A program made the position numbers and the translations under genes. Shown here in pieces: positions 1 to 11,404 of a stretch of DNA of 64,000 bases. The stretch lies in contig NW_024037074.1 in NCBI RefSeq assembly GCF_015706575.1, positions 19,209,334 to 19,273,333 on the forward strand. Reading direction: 5' to 3'. The stretch's first letter is position 1, and each line of letters starts with the position of its first letter. The notes beneath the pieces were generated by a model, which was not told the DNA's origin, made no database searches, and saw nothing but the letters and a program-made list of their open reading frames with translations. This stretch comes from Patiria miniata. Lineage: Eukaryota > Echinodermata > Asteroidea > Valvatida > Asterinidae.

Positions 1-553
1 TGGTACCGCGCACTACTGAGGACGTTTTCATAAAATTTACAGGCAGTTTCTTACATATGGTTGTATTCTATGATGTCCCATCTATCACTTCTGGGATGCT
101 TAGGTGTAATGATGTTCAATTTTCCGAGATATTCTTGAATCTTTCTGGAGCCCATATGCACTCGTGAAACGTCTGGTGATGGCAGCCATTTTGAATGTGA
201 CAAGAGATGACCTCAAGCTGTGACGTCGCGTTTATGCAAATTGCTTCACCTCACCTTGTGATGTCACCAAAGACAAATCCAGGAAGCTCTGGCAATGCGA
301 TTTTTTTTAAGGAAAAATGTATTTTCGGAGCACATTTTGGATGCACACGTCCTGCAGAACTAAGTTAAAGACAGCCGATCAAATTGATTGAAGTGTCTGG
401 AAGACAGCGGTACGTTATACGCATGACATCGACAACGCATGAGCCGGCCAATGACAGCAATACGTCATTATGAATATTTAATTTCTCATGAATATTTAGT
501 TTATCTCAATGGATACTTTAAATACGTCATAAGATTGATCATTGCAACAAGCG

Positions 554-625
554 ACCGTGTGCGGCTTAGTGGTAAAAGTGTTGTGCTTTAACGAAGAGTC
601 AGAGATTCGAATCTCGATGAAGTTA
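554..625 (+). other. tRNA-like / tRNA-derived SINE head
   Basis: GGCTTAGTGGTAAAAGTG resembles a tRNA D arm (A box), and GAGATTCGAATCTC about 35 bases on is a T-arm-like hairpin (B box). No complete acceptor or anticodon stem could be formed, so a SINE head or pseudo-tRNA is more likely than a gene. Confidence 0.35.
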
Positions 626-632
626 GTGACTG

Positions 633-2687
633 ATCAATAAATAGGAATAAAGGAAAGGAGAGGGTGAGAGTAGAGGAGGGAAAGTGGAGGAAATAACCAT
701 AATAAAGGATGCAACTTTTTGGCACTTGAAAGTTAATTTTAAAAAAGTGGTGGCCTAGTAAAGTATGGAAAACTTTCCCCATCTTGTCCACAGTGCCAAA
801 AAGAACATGCTTAAAACTTAAGTGCTTGCAAGTCATGATGCATTAAATCCAATAAGCGCTTGCATCTAGCAACGCGTGCTCTTTTTGCCCCGTGAACAAG
901 GTGGCGCATCATTACCGTGAAATTGCTTATTCGGGGCTTGATTGCGTGTTTGACATGGTAATTTTTTTTATATGAAGGACAATTATACAGGCCTAACAAC
1001 AGCTGAAGGCAGTTAGCTGTACATATTCATGTTAATCAGGGGGGACCCAAACATGCCAAAAGCATTGCTTAGTCATAAGTAGTGGAATTGGAAACCCACT
1101 CACAAACCAACCCACTCAGACCTCCTGCACTAAGTCTATGGGCCATGACAGAAAAAAAAGAAGTATTTTAAGAAATTTTGCTCTCCTTAAATAGTGTTTC
1201 TTCGTCAGATTTACAACTTGTGGTACTTTTCAGGTCATATTAGGGAATATGAGTGGTGGCCCAGTATGGAACTCGTTCCGTGGAATTTTGTTTAAAAAAA
1301 TCTTAATCCACATTTTGTGTTTAATATAATTTAACCCAATAAGTTTGTCGGGAAAATTAAAGTTAATATTAACTGGAGTTGTGTAAACTTGAAGTTGAGC
1401 TCATTTATGTAGTTTTTGAACCGCTGGCACTAATGTATGTCATCAAAACGTTGCACTGCTTTTGTTCCTTGCAATCACAATCCATCTTAATTACAGACTC
1501 AATTGCCTCAGACAAGATGAGTGGGAAGGCAAGATTAGTTATCGTACTGTCATAAGCTACAGTCATTAAAAACGCAAACAAACTGTTGGGCCTCCATCAT
1601 ATCATCACAGAGTCATTGACCTCAGTCTAAAGATGACGTCAAGTGGAAACTCTCCATACGTGTAGTTATGGTAACAGTTCCTCAGCCGTTCTCATCATGA
1701 CTTGGGATGGGAACGTTTGTGATGTGTATGTATGATGTATTTATGTATGATGTATACACTGTATGTTTGGCTTACTTGATAAACCCATTCCAGCTTTGGC
1801 CTAAATGTTAAAAAAGAAGTCTCGATTACAATAATTTTAAATGTGCGAAAATTAAATGAGGTAAACTTCTTGTATTGGACACATTGTGGAAACATGCGCA
1901 TGCAGCTATGTATTAATTAATATGCCAAGTTTTGTTTGTTCAAATAATATTATTTCATCTTAAACTTGTAGGTCTATCAATTGATAAAATGCATCATTTG
2001 ACAGTATGGAAAAGTGCATGTGTACATGTACATGCACTGTATACAAATTGTACCTTCAAAGATAATCTTTGGATGTAGAAGGGGGGGGGGGAGTCTGTTG
2101 TTTAATAGCTCCATTCTTGTATATTTTTACAAGTAATTGATTTATTTCTTGTTCAGCAAGTTTCGACCACATTAATTGTATGGCATTTGTGCAGCATTTT
2201 GTGCACTGATAAAAGAAAAGTACGGTGAATTAGAGAACAAGGAACCGATTTGACAAACAAGGAACCATAGTGTCATAGGAGAGCTATGTGAAATATTTGC
2301 AAGATGGGGGTCGGAATTCGAGAAATACTGGTGCCAAGTTTCCTGGATCAGTGAACCACATTGACCCGGAGCTGTGGTCGGAAACTTGGTTAATCTGGTT
2401 GATAGCATGTTCTTGAATTGTAGTAGACTTTATCAGAGTGGTCACATATTGTCCTAAACCACATCGGCGGAAATAACACTATAGTGTTACATAATATCTC
2501 GATCTTTGTTTTGGTAGGTTTGTTTGTAATCACAGCTGTGTATGGATATTAGGGAAAATTTGTGTGTGTAGGGCATGTTTGGTAGAAGCTTGAATCCTTA
2601 CATTTTTGTAAACATGGTCCTTGTATTAAAAATGTATTGTAATTGTAACTGTTCTTTGTTCATTTTATACAGTGGGGTCTCCACTCA
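633..2687. other. No gene seen
   Basis: AT-rich non-coding sequence. It holds homopolymer runs, a short ATGTATG-type simple repeat near 1725-1755 and an ACATGTACATG palindrome near 2020-2033. Open frames are short and show no family resemblance. Confidence 0.5.
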
Positions 2688-2836
2688 AATTAGGTTTTGC
2701 CCTTCACCGACATTTTTTTTTTTAAAACACTGTATACTCAGTGTGTTACCTCCCGAGTGAAAGTTGGAAAAAAATCACTCGGGTTGGACTCGAACCCACG
2801 ACCTCCTGCTTTCTAGTGCAGATGTCTTTCTAGTGC
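2688..2836 (-). repeat. tRNA-derived SINE fragment
   Basis: On the minus strand this reads GTGGGTTCGAGTCCAACCCG (T-arm-like) followed by a tail with ACTCGGGAGGTAACACAC. The same arrangement occurs on the plus strand at 27480-27590, which identifies a dispersed family. Confidence 0.55.
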
Positions 2837-2990
2837 AGGGGTCTCCACTCGACAAGCTCGTGCTTTTTGGAGACCTCCATCCATCCTTAAACAATAATTC
2901 AAATGCTAAATAATTATATAAAAAGTATGCACATGTATGTATGTGTTGGGAATAATTAAATATTTTTGATTGATTGATGTCAATTACTTC

Positions 2991-3282
2991 TTAACCGTAT
3001 CCTTCCCAAATCCTCCAATCCTCTTTGCAAAATGGAGGATTTTGCAGCATTGAGGCTATTTGGCAAAAATGTGTGTCTGATTTTGGAGGATGCACTGTGT
3101 CAAGGTCTTAGGCCAGACCTTGTGTTGTTTATGCTCAGCCGTGCATAAATTTAGGCCTAGATTATTGAAATCGTCCGCACTGCTCCAGGAATCATCTGCC
3201 TCAACATTTTGACAGTGATTGCTGGAGGATTTTTCAGGATTGAGGTTGCATCCTTAGCAAGAATGCCTGGACAAAGGGTTAA
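2991..3282 (-). repeat. TTAA-flanked element, family D1
   Basis: Starts TTAACCGTATCC and ends AGGGTTAA. The interior carries the GGATTTTGCAG-type subrepeats found at 18160-18580, 39510-39800 and 50507-50973, here in reverse orientation. Confidence 0.6.
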
Positions 3283-5668
3283 AGATGTTTCTACAGTATA
3301 CTCAAAACTGTATCCAAACATTTTGAATCATCTTTAAAAAATTAAACAGTACCACAGGTGGAATAAATGAAATTGGGATCACCACGTCTTGCCAGCAGCA
3401 ATTTTTTTAAAAATTTAATTCTGAAAAAGACTGCACTAGAATGAGATGCACGTAGATCTTGTGAATGTGTAACAAAACCAGCGTGATATTAAAATTGGAT
3501 TTTCCAATTAACTTATTAAGTGAGTGACACAGGTTGTTAAACTGTTGAGTGATCTAGGGCTGTGCAACCATGGTGCAACTGGCTGATGCACAGGAAGGAT
3601 ACATTTAAAGAAAATGATTCCTGGTGATCTTGATGAAAAAAATTGAAAAACCTTTCGCATTTACACCATTTCTGCTAGTATGTTTTGTGTAATCTTTGGT
3701 GAAAATATTGCAGCAGCACTAGCCATGTGTGAATCAGCAGAAAACATGTATGTAAAAACAAACATGTTATCAGAGGCACACACATCTATGGTTGTTGATG
3801 CCATAGTGCAATGAAGGTGCCTGTCTCTCAATTCGACCATAGAGTCTGAAAGTTCACCCCTTGTGGCACACTTCCGGGCCCCTCGAATAGGAAAATTAAC
3901 ATGCAAAAATTCTACAAGTTGCAATTATTTTTGGCACGTTGATTTCTTACAAAAACCACCCTCGTAAAAAAGGCCTTTGTAAAATCGTTACTATCATCTC
4001 AATTTATGGAAACTGAAAAATCGCCAGATGTGAAAGAGAAATATCGAACCCTGCTAAACGTAACCCATTACTTGTTCCACTAGTTTTGTTCTGTAAAGGA
4101 TCATTGTCATATTCTCTGTATTGTTTGTTGTTTGAAATCTTTGCCGAATAAATAATAATAATAATAATAATAATTTAGAAATTTCCTTTTTAAAATGCGG
4201 TGCACCTGAAGTGACACATCAGTTAATTCTTATACCATATTTGTAGTACGTGCCCTCTGCAGAAAAGAGTTTAAGAATTTGCATATGTGTGGAAAATCTC
4301 ATGTTCTGATGTTGCAGACATGCTTGTCATTTCCTGAGTACTTAGCATTGTTTTTTTTCCTTCAAACTTTGGACCCCATGCTATATATCAGTCTGGACAA
4401 AGTTTCTAGTGAATTGGAAAAAAAAATGCTGTCTGTGCAAAGTGCAGTTTAAAATAGCATAGAGTGGTCTACATTGATTGCCCTTGATACATGTATGTAG
4501 GCATGGCAAAAAATAAAACTAAATCCATAATCACTCACTAAGGAATCGCAAACATGGTGGTTTTTATCATTGGTTTTAATTATATTTACCGGCCTGTACA
4601 TGTTCTGAGTTAATTTTTTTAATGAATTTTTTTAGGATATTATGCATCATTACATGTTTTTTCTTTTTTTTAATGATTTTTTTTGGGGGGAATATTATGC
4701 ATTACGTGTTTTTTCTTTCTTTTTTTTCCCTTCATTTTTTTTCATGCACTATATTTAATTAGACATTCCATGTAGATTACACCTGTTTGCCTGAAACTGG
4801 CCATTTTCAATGTCATGGTTGCGCCCTGCACGTAATGTCCTGCAGTAAATTATCAGCCCTCTTCGTAACCCCTGAATATTAACACACATGAAGCCCCATA
4901 AGCAAACACCAGCACTGCTCATAAAAGAACAATCCAAACCGAACTGCTCAAGCACATAAATAAAACAAAACAGAATCTGCAATGCAACATCTTTTTTTTT
5001 TTTAACAGTTAATAACATTCATCCAGCTCGTCTCTTAAAAAAAGACAGTAATGACATCATTATACGTGTGTGAACTATAAAGATGTGTGTCACGCCAAGG
5101 AAATTGCATTGAATTGGTCATTGATGTACACGCTGTCAATCATGTCGATGGTTTTACATGTGAATGTATAGGCCTACAGCTTGATTTTGATTTTAATACT
5201 CGTGCACTACACACTTAGGCCTACCCTGCATTTTATTTCATTGGTTATCTTGCGTTTTTTTTTTTTGTCTACATCACAACTTTGCTTGATTATCTTCAGG
5301 ACACTGATGAAACAAGTACAAATGTAGGCTACTGGTACTTGTGTTCAAATTCTATGGGCATTTTTGACGAGACGTGTTCAAATTTATGTACATTGTACGG
5401 TACCCACATGTGTATCAGTGCAACTTGCCTAATTTATCACAGTCCAGGTCAACCTAGGGACCCTGTGATATATTACAGTAGAGTTGAGGCACTGTATATT
5501 GTGTATGCTATGTGTACAGTTTGCTGAAGACTTCATGTTGGAATTGTGTTGGGCTGTGAGTTTCTAGAATGTGCATTAAAGATATTGGTTTCAGCTAGTA
5601 GACGAAGGCGGTAATAGCACTTTATCAGATCATGTTATAGTGCCGGTGTTAAGTGGAGTATCAAGTCT
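3283..5668. other. No gene seen
   Basis: Non-coding, with long T runs at about 4610-4745 and an AAT microsatellite at 4147-4174. No exon with a credible family match on either strand. Confidence 0.5.
4147..4174. repeat. (AAT)n microsatellite
   Basis: About nine uninterrupted AAT units. Confidence 0.9.
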
Positions 5669-6013
5669 CCAGACAGAAACCTTGAAATTTATGATGCATC
5701 TCTGAAATTGTGCAGACCTCACATTTTCCCTGGCTTGGAATTCACCTGACATGGAAAACATATGCGATATAATTAGGTTATTCTGTTAATAACTCGGATT
5801 ATGTAATCGCCGCTGAAAAAAAATTGGATTTTGAAAAACAAATTTCCAGACAGAAACCTTGAAAATCATGTATCACAGAAATTGTGCAGACCTCACATTT
5901 TCCCTGGCTTGGAATTCACCTGACATGGAAAACATATGCGATATAATTAGGTTATTCTGTTAATAACTCGGATTATATAATCGCCGCTGAAAAAATTATA
6001 TTGTGAAAAACAA
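5669..6013 (+). repeat. Tandem duplication, about 170 bp unit
   Basis: The block starting CCAGACAGAAACCTTGAAA and running through a GCCGCTGAAAAAAA stretch is present at 5669-5844 and again at 5845-6013, with few differences and a roughly ten-base deletion. A third, partial GCCGCTGAAAAAAA follows at about 6022. Confidence 0.85.
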
Positions 6014-7748
6014 ATTAGACGCCGCTGAAAAAAATGTCAATTTTGATACCCCCCCCCCCCAAAAAACCCACAATTTAGATTTCGATTCACTTTAAACACG
6101 CAATACATGTATATACTGGCCCCAGACCAAAAACAGAGAAAGGAACAATTGTACATTTCCATACCGCCTTGCGACGTGCCCGTTGTTTGATGATTATGTT
6201 CATACATGTATATCTGTAGTGCACTGATTCGCTAAAAATATCCTAGACAGTACTGGACCATGATGTCCATGACATCGACCGATCAATGCACATGTGCTTT
6301 TTGATCTTTGGCGACGAAATAAAAAAAAAATGCCAAGCAAACATCGTTTGGAACGTCGAAATAAAAAATTGACAATTTTTTGTTATGTCCACGAACTTGA
6401 TTTCTCCTTCCTTATAATAATGTACACGTGCGTACTTTTGATGTGTTTTGAAGGTTTTAACATTAATTAATACTAACGAGGCTGCATGCACATGGATGCT
6501 ACTGATTCTGCCACAGAGCACATAGCACAGGCCTTATTGTCCATGGATGCGAAATTTGCCTTTTTCCAGCTCAATATATTTTTTACTTCAATCAATGTTT
6601 GTTTTTGATAATAATTTCACCCAATCAAGTATTTGTAACTTTCGTGCAGTAAAATTGAACGACGACATTTCGTTTGAGCACTTTCGTAACCGAACACTGT
6701 GTCGGAATACTAGGGGCACCATTATGGGCGTGCTTTAAAGGGCACCCCCACATGTTTGGAATCTTTTTTATTTTCTCCCACTACCTGCCCGACATCGGAA
6801 CCTGAAAAATCCACAATCCAAGTTATATTAAAAAAAAAACCTATATTGCCAGTGTGCAGTGGAGTATCAAGTTGCATAAAAAAAAAATGAAAATGATGCT
6901 CAAATTATGATGAACATGCAAGTCAGATGTTTGCTGCTTTAAATTAATTCACTTGGTATATATTGAAACAACAAAAGAGATTGTGATTAATTAATCTGTC
7001 AAATGAAATGGATGAGACGACAAAGACGGGAGGGGGGGGAGGGAGGGAGCTAGATAAAAGGGGGGAAGCAGGAGTCTCGTGTATGCATGATTTAATCAGT
7101 TACATCGTTGGTGAGTAATTGTTTACCGTCTGTCCGATGTCTAGCCCTAGAGTACACTCTCAGCACTGGCAAGGGAATGACATCAGAAATTGGAGCTTAT
7201 TGTCATTAATATTTAAGGCTTGCATCTGTCATCCACAGCTTAGTTAAACTGAACGCCATTAATAGTCTGGATATAGGCCTAACCAAAGTCATTAGCTATG
7301 CATGAGATTTACTTGCCAGTGGTTTACATAATTTGGGAGAACTGAACTTTTTCGGTCAGTTTGAGAACATGAAGCGAAGGGATTGCTGTTCAAAATGAGT
7401 TCAAATCTATCCAGCTATAAAGTTTGGTTATTTTTACATGCTTCATGTTAATAATCAAGTATTTACTAGCGGGATGCCGCTAACTCAATTTTTGAACTCA
7501 ATTTGCCTGTTGACCCCAAGTGGGCGTGGTAAACCTTGGTGAAGCAATTTTGCCACATTATTCATCAACAACGTTCGGTTTTGCATAATAGCGATACGTT
7601 TTGGAGTGTTTTCATAGAGATAATGTTGTAATATTTAATTATTCAAAGTGTGAAAGAAACAAATTTGCCAAAACAGCAAAACAAAACCGTGACTTCAGAG
7701 GACAGTGAAATTGGGGCATAGGTCTTGCATACACTGGATACATCTCCA
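6014..7748. other. No gene seen
   Basis: Non-coding. Holds a C/A run near 6050, a G-rich run near 7027 and a phrase resembling 5640-5666 (AGTGGAGTATCAAGT) at about 6857. No supported exon. Confidence 0.5.
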
Positions 7749-8270
7749 TTAAAGGGAATATACATCATTTGCTTTTGCTGTAATTTTCAGAAATGGATGG
7801 AATTGGGGGGTTGGAAATATATAGCAAATATAGTTACGCTGACTTTTTTGAGGTTTTGGGTTCGAAAATGCTATAAAAACCAAGAAAAACAATCATTTTC
7901 CTGTAGTCTGGTTCCCTGACTCCATATAAGAAGAAACAGAGCAGTTTACATACATTGGGGAATTGTAAGGTCAGGGAACCAGTCTAGCTGGCTTGTACCC
8001 GTTCATAGGTGTGTAATCGATTGCAAACAAGTGCGATGGTCAATTAGGGCCAGTATTTGAAAAAAAGCCAGTTTTTTCCAACGCTGGTCGGCCGACCAGC
8101 ATTGAAAATTGATACAAAAATACTATTTTTCTTGAAAATGACAGTATACCAGGTGCCATGATTTTACTGGATGTTTTACACTGTCATTCACTAACAGTCC
8201 AGCAAGGTATTACAAAATGATTTGGTAGTTTTATTTTTTGATGTTTGCAAATGTTGTATTTTCCCTTTAA
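7749..8270 (+). mobile_element. MITE family A, copy 1
   Basis: 522 bp with TTAA at both ends and terminal inverted repeats AGGGAATATACATCATTTGC and, reversed, AGGGAAAATACAACATTTGC. The interior has inverted TCTGGTTCCCTGAC / GTCAGGGAACCAG and a palindrome around CTGGTCGGCCGACCAG. No coding capacity. The TTAA target recalls piggyBac-type elements, but the termini are not classic piggyBac ends. Confidence 0.85.
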
Positions 8271-8337
8271 CCCTTGCATTTTGTACTTACGCACACTCCT
8301 TAGTCCTTTTACTAAAAACGTGGCACACAAACATCAG

Positions 8338-8362
8338 ACAGACACCAGACAGACAGACAGCG
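8338..8362. repeat. ACAG-type microsatellite
   Basis: Short CAGACAGACAGACAG run with one interruption. Confidence 0.6.
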
Positions 8363-8659
8363 TGAGATCTTTTAATAAGGATATTAATTCAATATTTTTA
8401 CATGCTGATTCAATATTTTAATTGAGGATTTTATTCGATATTTTTTTTCTTAATTCAGGAAACTGTATTTATTAAGAAAACAAATCATTGGCAGTACATG
8501 GGTCGATCATTCAAATTTAGGCTCCACATATTTTTTCGTGTTCCTGTTAAATCTGACATCTATGATTTTATAATTCTGATAAAAAAATCATATGATGTCA
8601 TTTTCTTAGTTAATGATACTTGAATGGCAAATTACACGTGTACCGTTATGTACAAAGTT

Positions 8660-9090
8660 CAAAATCACATTCTGGACCCTAAGGCCAAAAAAAAAGTCTC
8701 CGGTTTCTGGTATGGAGCTTGCCCAAAAAGTGGTGCGGCGACGCGGCTTTTTTTTTTTTTTTACCTGACTGTTTTGATTCAAATGTCGGCTGATGACTGC
8801 AAATGGTGCTCGACTAAACTTAGTGCAAATATATGGGAGTCCAGAGAGGCCACATAAAGCTTGAATTAATTCTCGATCATAACCCCATCTATTAAACACG
8901 TTAAAATTGTGCAGCAGCAGGATTCCAGTCAAACCAGTGAGTTTGGCGGTTTTGAGACATCATCTTTCATTGAAAAAAAAACATTTTTCAGTTTGCCAAC
9001 ACACATGGCTACAGCGATGCACCCGCATACCAGAAACCGGAGACTTTTTTGGGGGGCCTAACTTGAATATCCCACATTGTATGTTTTTGT
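8660..9090. repeat. Inverted-repeat pair, possible foldback element
   Basis: A segment read on the minus strand at about 8660-8725 (ATACCAGAAACCGGAGAC) reappears on the plus strand at about 9026-9060, both followed by a poly-T/G tract and GGCC. The arms are about 300 bp apart. Ends are not resolved. Confidence 0.5.
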
Positions 9091-9683
9091 GGCTGAATCA
9101 TTGAATTCTTTTTCTTTTCATTTAAAACATGATTTTTTTCAGTGAAAAACAAGCTATTATAATATATATCTGATTTGCTTCTCAATGCACTTTGTTTAGA
9201 TGTCAGTTAGTCGGTCTATAATTTCTGATACATGGTGTGCATGGTTTTAAGAGCATAAAACCCTGCTCAAGCCCAGTGTAACTTGAAGCATCAAACAGCT
9301 CACTGTGGGGCAGAAAAATAAAATCAATCCTTCAATTGGATTGCCCGGAATTTGCTACTCTACGACCTGGTCTTGAAAAAAAAATCCTTAACGTCAGTGA
9401 TTCTCTGAGTAGATGATATAGTAGGGACACGTACGCACATCTGATCCATTAAGAACTGGGGAAGAGATTGTCCAAGTCTGGCAAGTGGATAATATGCATC
9501 TGAGTCGTACAGGGACGGATGAATGTTAAAGTTTCGTGGAAATTAAGACATCAGCATTTGTCTCTGTCAGAACTGTCTGAAGATCGAGACAATGTCATAA
9601 TATACTATACCAGTAAATGTACTGGTTCATCTGGTATAATTATCATACGAAACTAATTTTCAAAATAACATTTTATTGTGCAA

Positions 9684-10029
9684 ATGGGCAATTCCACAGT
9701 TACTCACGTTACATTTTTGATGTACTTTTGAGTTTCCTTGGGCTGTTATTACCTTACTGAAAAGGTTTAATAGCTGTTATCCCCATGGTAGATAGAGTAG
9801 ACCTAGACCTACCTAAGCACCAAAGATAACATCCAGAAAAATGTGTTATGTATGATAAACAAGACGCACAAAATCGGTTACTCACGTTACGAAAATGTAA
9901 CGTGAGTAACCAATTTTGGGAGTAACCTACCATGGGGATAACAGTTATTAAACCTTTTCAGTAAGGTAATTACAGCCCAAGTAAGCTTAAAAGCTTACAT
10001 AAAAAATGTAACGTGAGGAATTGCCCATA
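9684..10029. mobile_element. Foldback MITE with near-full-length inverted arms
   Basis: Starts ATGGGCAATTCC and ends GGAATTGCCCAT. Both arms contain TACCTTACTGAAAAGGTTTA or its complement and a matching CCCCATGGTAG; the centre is the palindrome GTTACTCACGTTAC / GTAACGTGAGTAAC. The whole element could fold into one hairpin. No coding capacity. Confidence 0.8.
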
Positions 10030-10119
10030 TGTATTCATGCAGTCTTTACCTTTAATTCTCCATTGGCCTCTATGGCAAGTACACTTTGAAGAGGGATATC
10101 CCACAAATATCCATTTTTC

Positions 10120-10420
10120 CCATACTTTTTTTTTTTTTTTTTTTTTTTTGCTTACTGAATAACTTGTCAAGGGTGGACCCAGAGAGGTTACTGCCTGGGT
10201 GGGGGGGGGGGGGGGGGTGCTCTCCCAAGTGAAAAATGGCCTTATTTGAGAAAATTTCGGTTCAGTCACTGCCGGGAATGGGGGGGGGGGGGTGCTGAAG
10301 GATCTCTCAAGTGAAAAATGGCTTTATTTGAGAATTAATTTCGTTCACTGCTGGGGGGGGGGGGAGGGGTGGGGGGGGGACACCCCCTCTGCACCCCTGG
10401 ATCCGCCACTGCAAGTTCTA
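10120..10420. repeat. Poly-T and poly-G rich repeat
   Basis: A T run near 10130-10149, then G runs at about 10199-10218, 10280-10292 and 10354-10379, with a repeated CAAGTGAAAAATGGC phrase, ending ACCCCTGGATCCGCCACTGC. The GGATCCGCC/G-run combination recurs near 13797, 14520 and 21370-21640. Confidence 0.6.
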
Positions 10421-11214
10421 CAGTTAAACATTCTTCATTGAAAAAAAGTTTCGCCAAAATGGCAGTTGTTAAGGTCACAAATGTTGGGAAGAAATATTTT
10501 CTGAAAATTGAAACGCCCCTGGTCTGATTGATGCACATTATTTCCTTGAACACGTGTCAATGTGTTGCAGAGAGGCATACTTAATGCCTGTTTCCGTGGA
10601 CAGAGGAAGAGAATATCAAGTACCGTATCAAGTATCTCCCTGCTGATGTCAGCGATACACCTTGTTAGAGCTCATGTTTATGTACAATGTAGTCCTCACT
10701 CCCGGTGTCTGAATTTTTCTTAATGGAATACTCCCCTCCCCATGTAACTGTATGTGGTACCTGTAGTTTCTTAATATAGAATGTCTTAAGAACCAACAGT
10801 TCTTAAGCAACAACTTGTTGTCACAACGACTGTCAACAGCAGTCCTGCATTTATGAGAGACAAATCAAACGATATAATTTTCATCATTGTTCATCATTGG
10901 TGTTTAAATAAAATTACCTTGGAATCCATCACCTTGTTTAACACTGAATTGATGAATTGATGCGATGGCTCATAAAATTTGATCGCTTGATGTTTCAATC
11001 TGTTGGGTCAATGCACATACAGTGATGGTGGATGCAGAATTAGGCGATCTTGTAGTGTAGGTTTAGTTTCGATCAAATTAGAGTCAAGGGTGTTTTATAT
11101 TACTCAAAAATGACCTTTTCAACCTAAAGCAGACTTCTCTCAATTCTAATGATACTTTTTTTGTAATCTTGAACAGTTTCTTGGGGTAGAAATTACGATT
11201 TTCCTATGCGGTTT
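10421..11214. other. No gene seen
   Basis: AT-rich non-coding sequence upstream of the FBXL promoter candidate. Nothing recognisable. Confidence 0.5.
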
Positions 11215-11386
11215 ACGGTTGGTGCCGTGCGATTCAGCGTGCCTTACATGTACGCGTTCACAGTACATCGTGCGGTGATCGCCATCTTTATTTTCGTGTT
11301 GCGTTTTGTCGTCGTCGTTGTCATTTTACCCTAAAATTTCCCTTGAAAATTCAAAACCCTATCTATGACATACCTGCATATTCTTA
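11215..11386 (+). promoter_or_regulatory. Candidate FBXL promoter / 5' UTR
   Basis: CpG-denser than its surroundings. Contains GCCATCTT at 11281-11288, a YY1-like site (reverse AAGATGGC), which in animals is common near start sites of housekeeping genes. It lies 100 bp before the candidate start codon. No TATA box seen. Confidence 0.3.
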
Positions 11387-11404
11387 ATGTCGCCAACTAG
11401 TTCG
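11387..11404 (+). CDS. FBXL20: FBXL exon 1 (start codon, 6 codons)
   Basis: ATG followed by five codons (MSPTSS) and a perfect GTAAGT donor at 11405. An in-frame TGA at 11366-11368 closes the frame upstream. The phase-0 end matches the phase-0 start of exon 2, and the joined N-terminus has the length of human FBXL2. Another unseen first exon is possible, so this is a best candidate. Confidence 0.55.

Noticed and set aside
7725..7919. Short frame repeated on the other strand at 16922-17122 with near-identical product
   Set aside because: Both are the 5' part of MITE family A. The similarity reflects the transposon copies, not a gene family.
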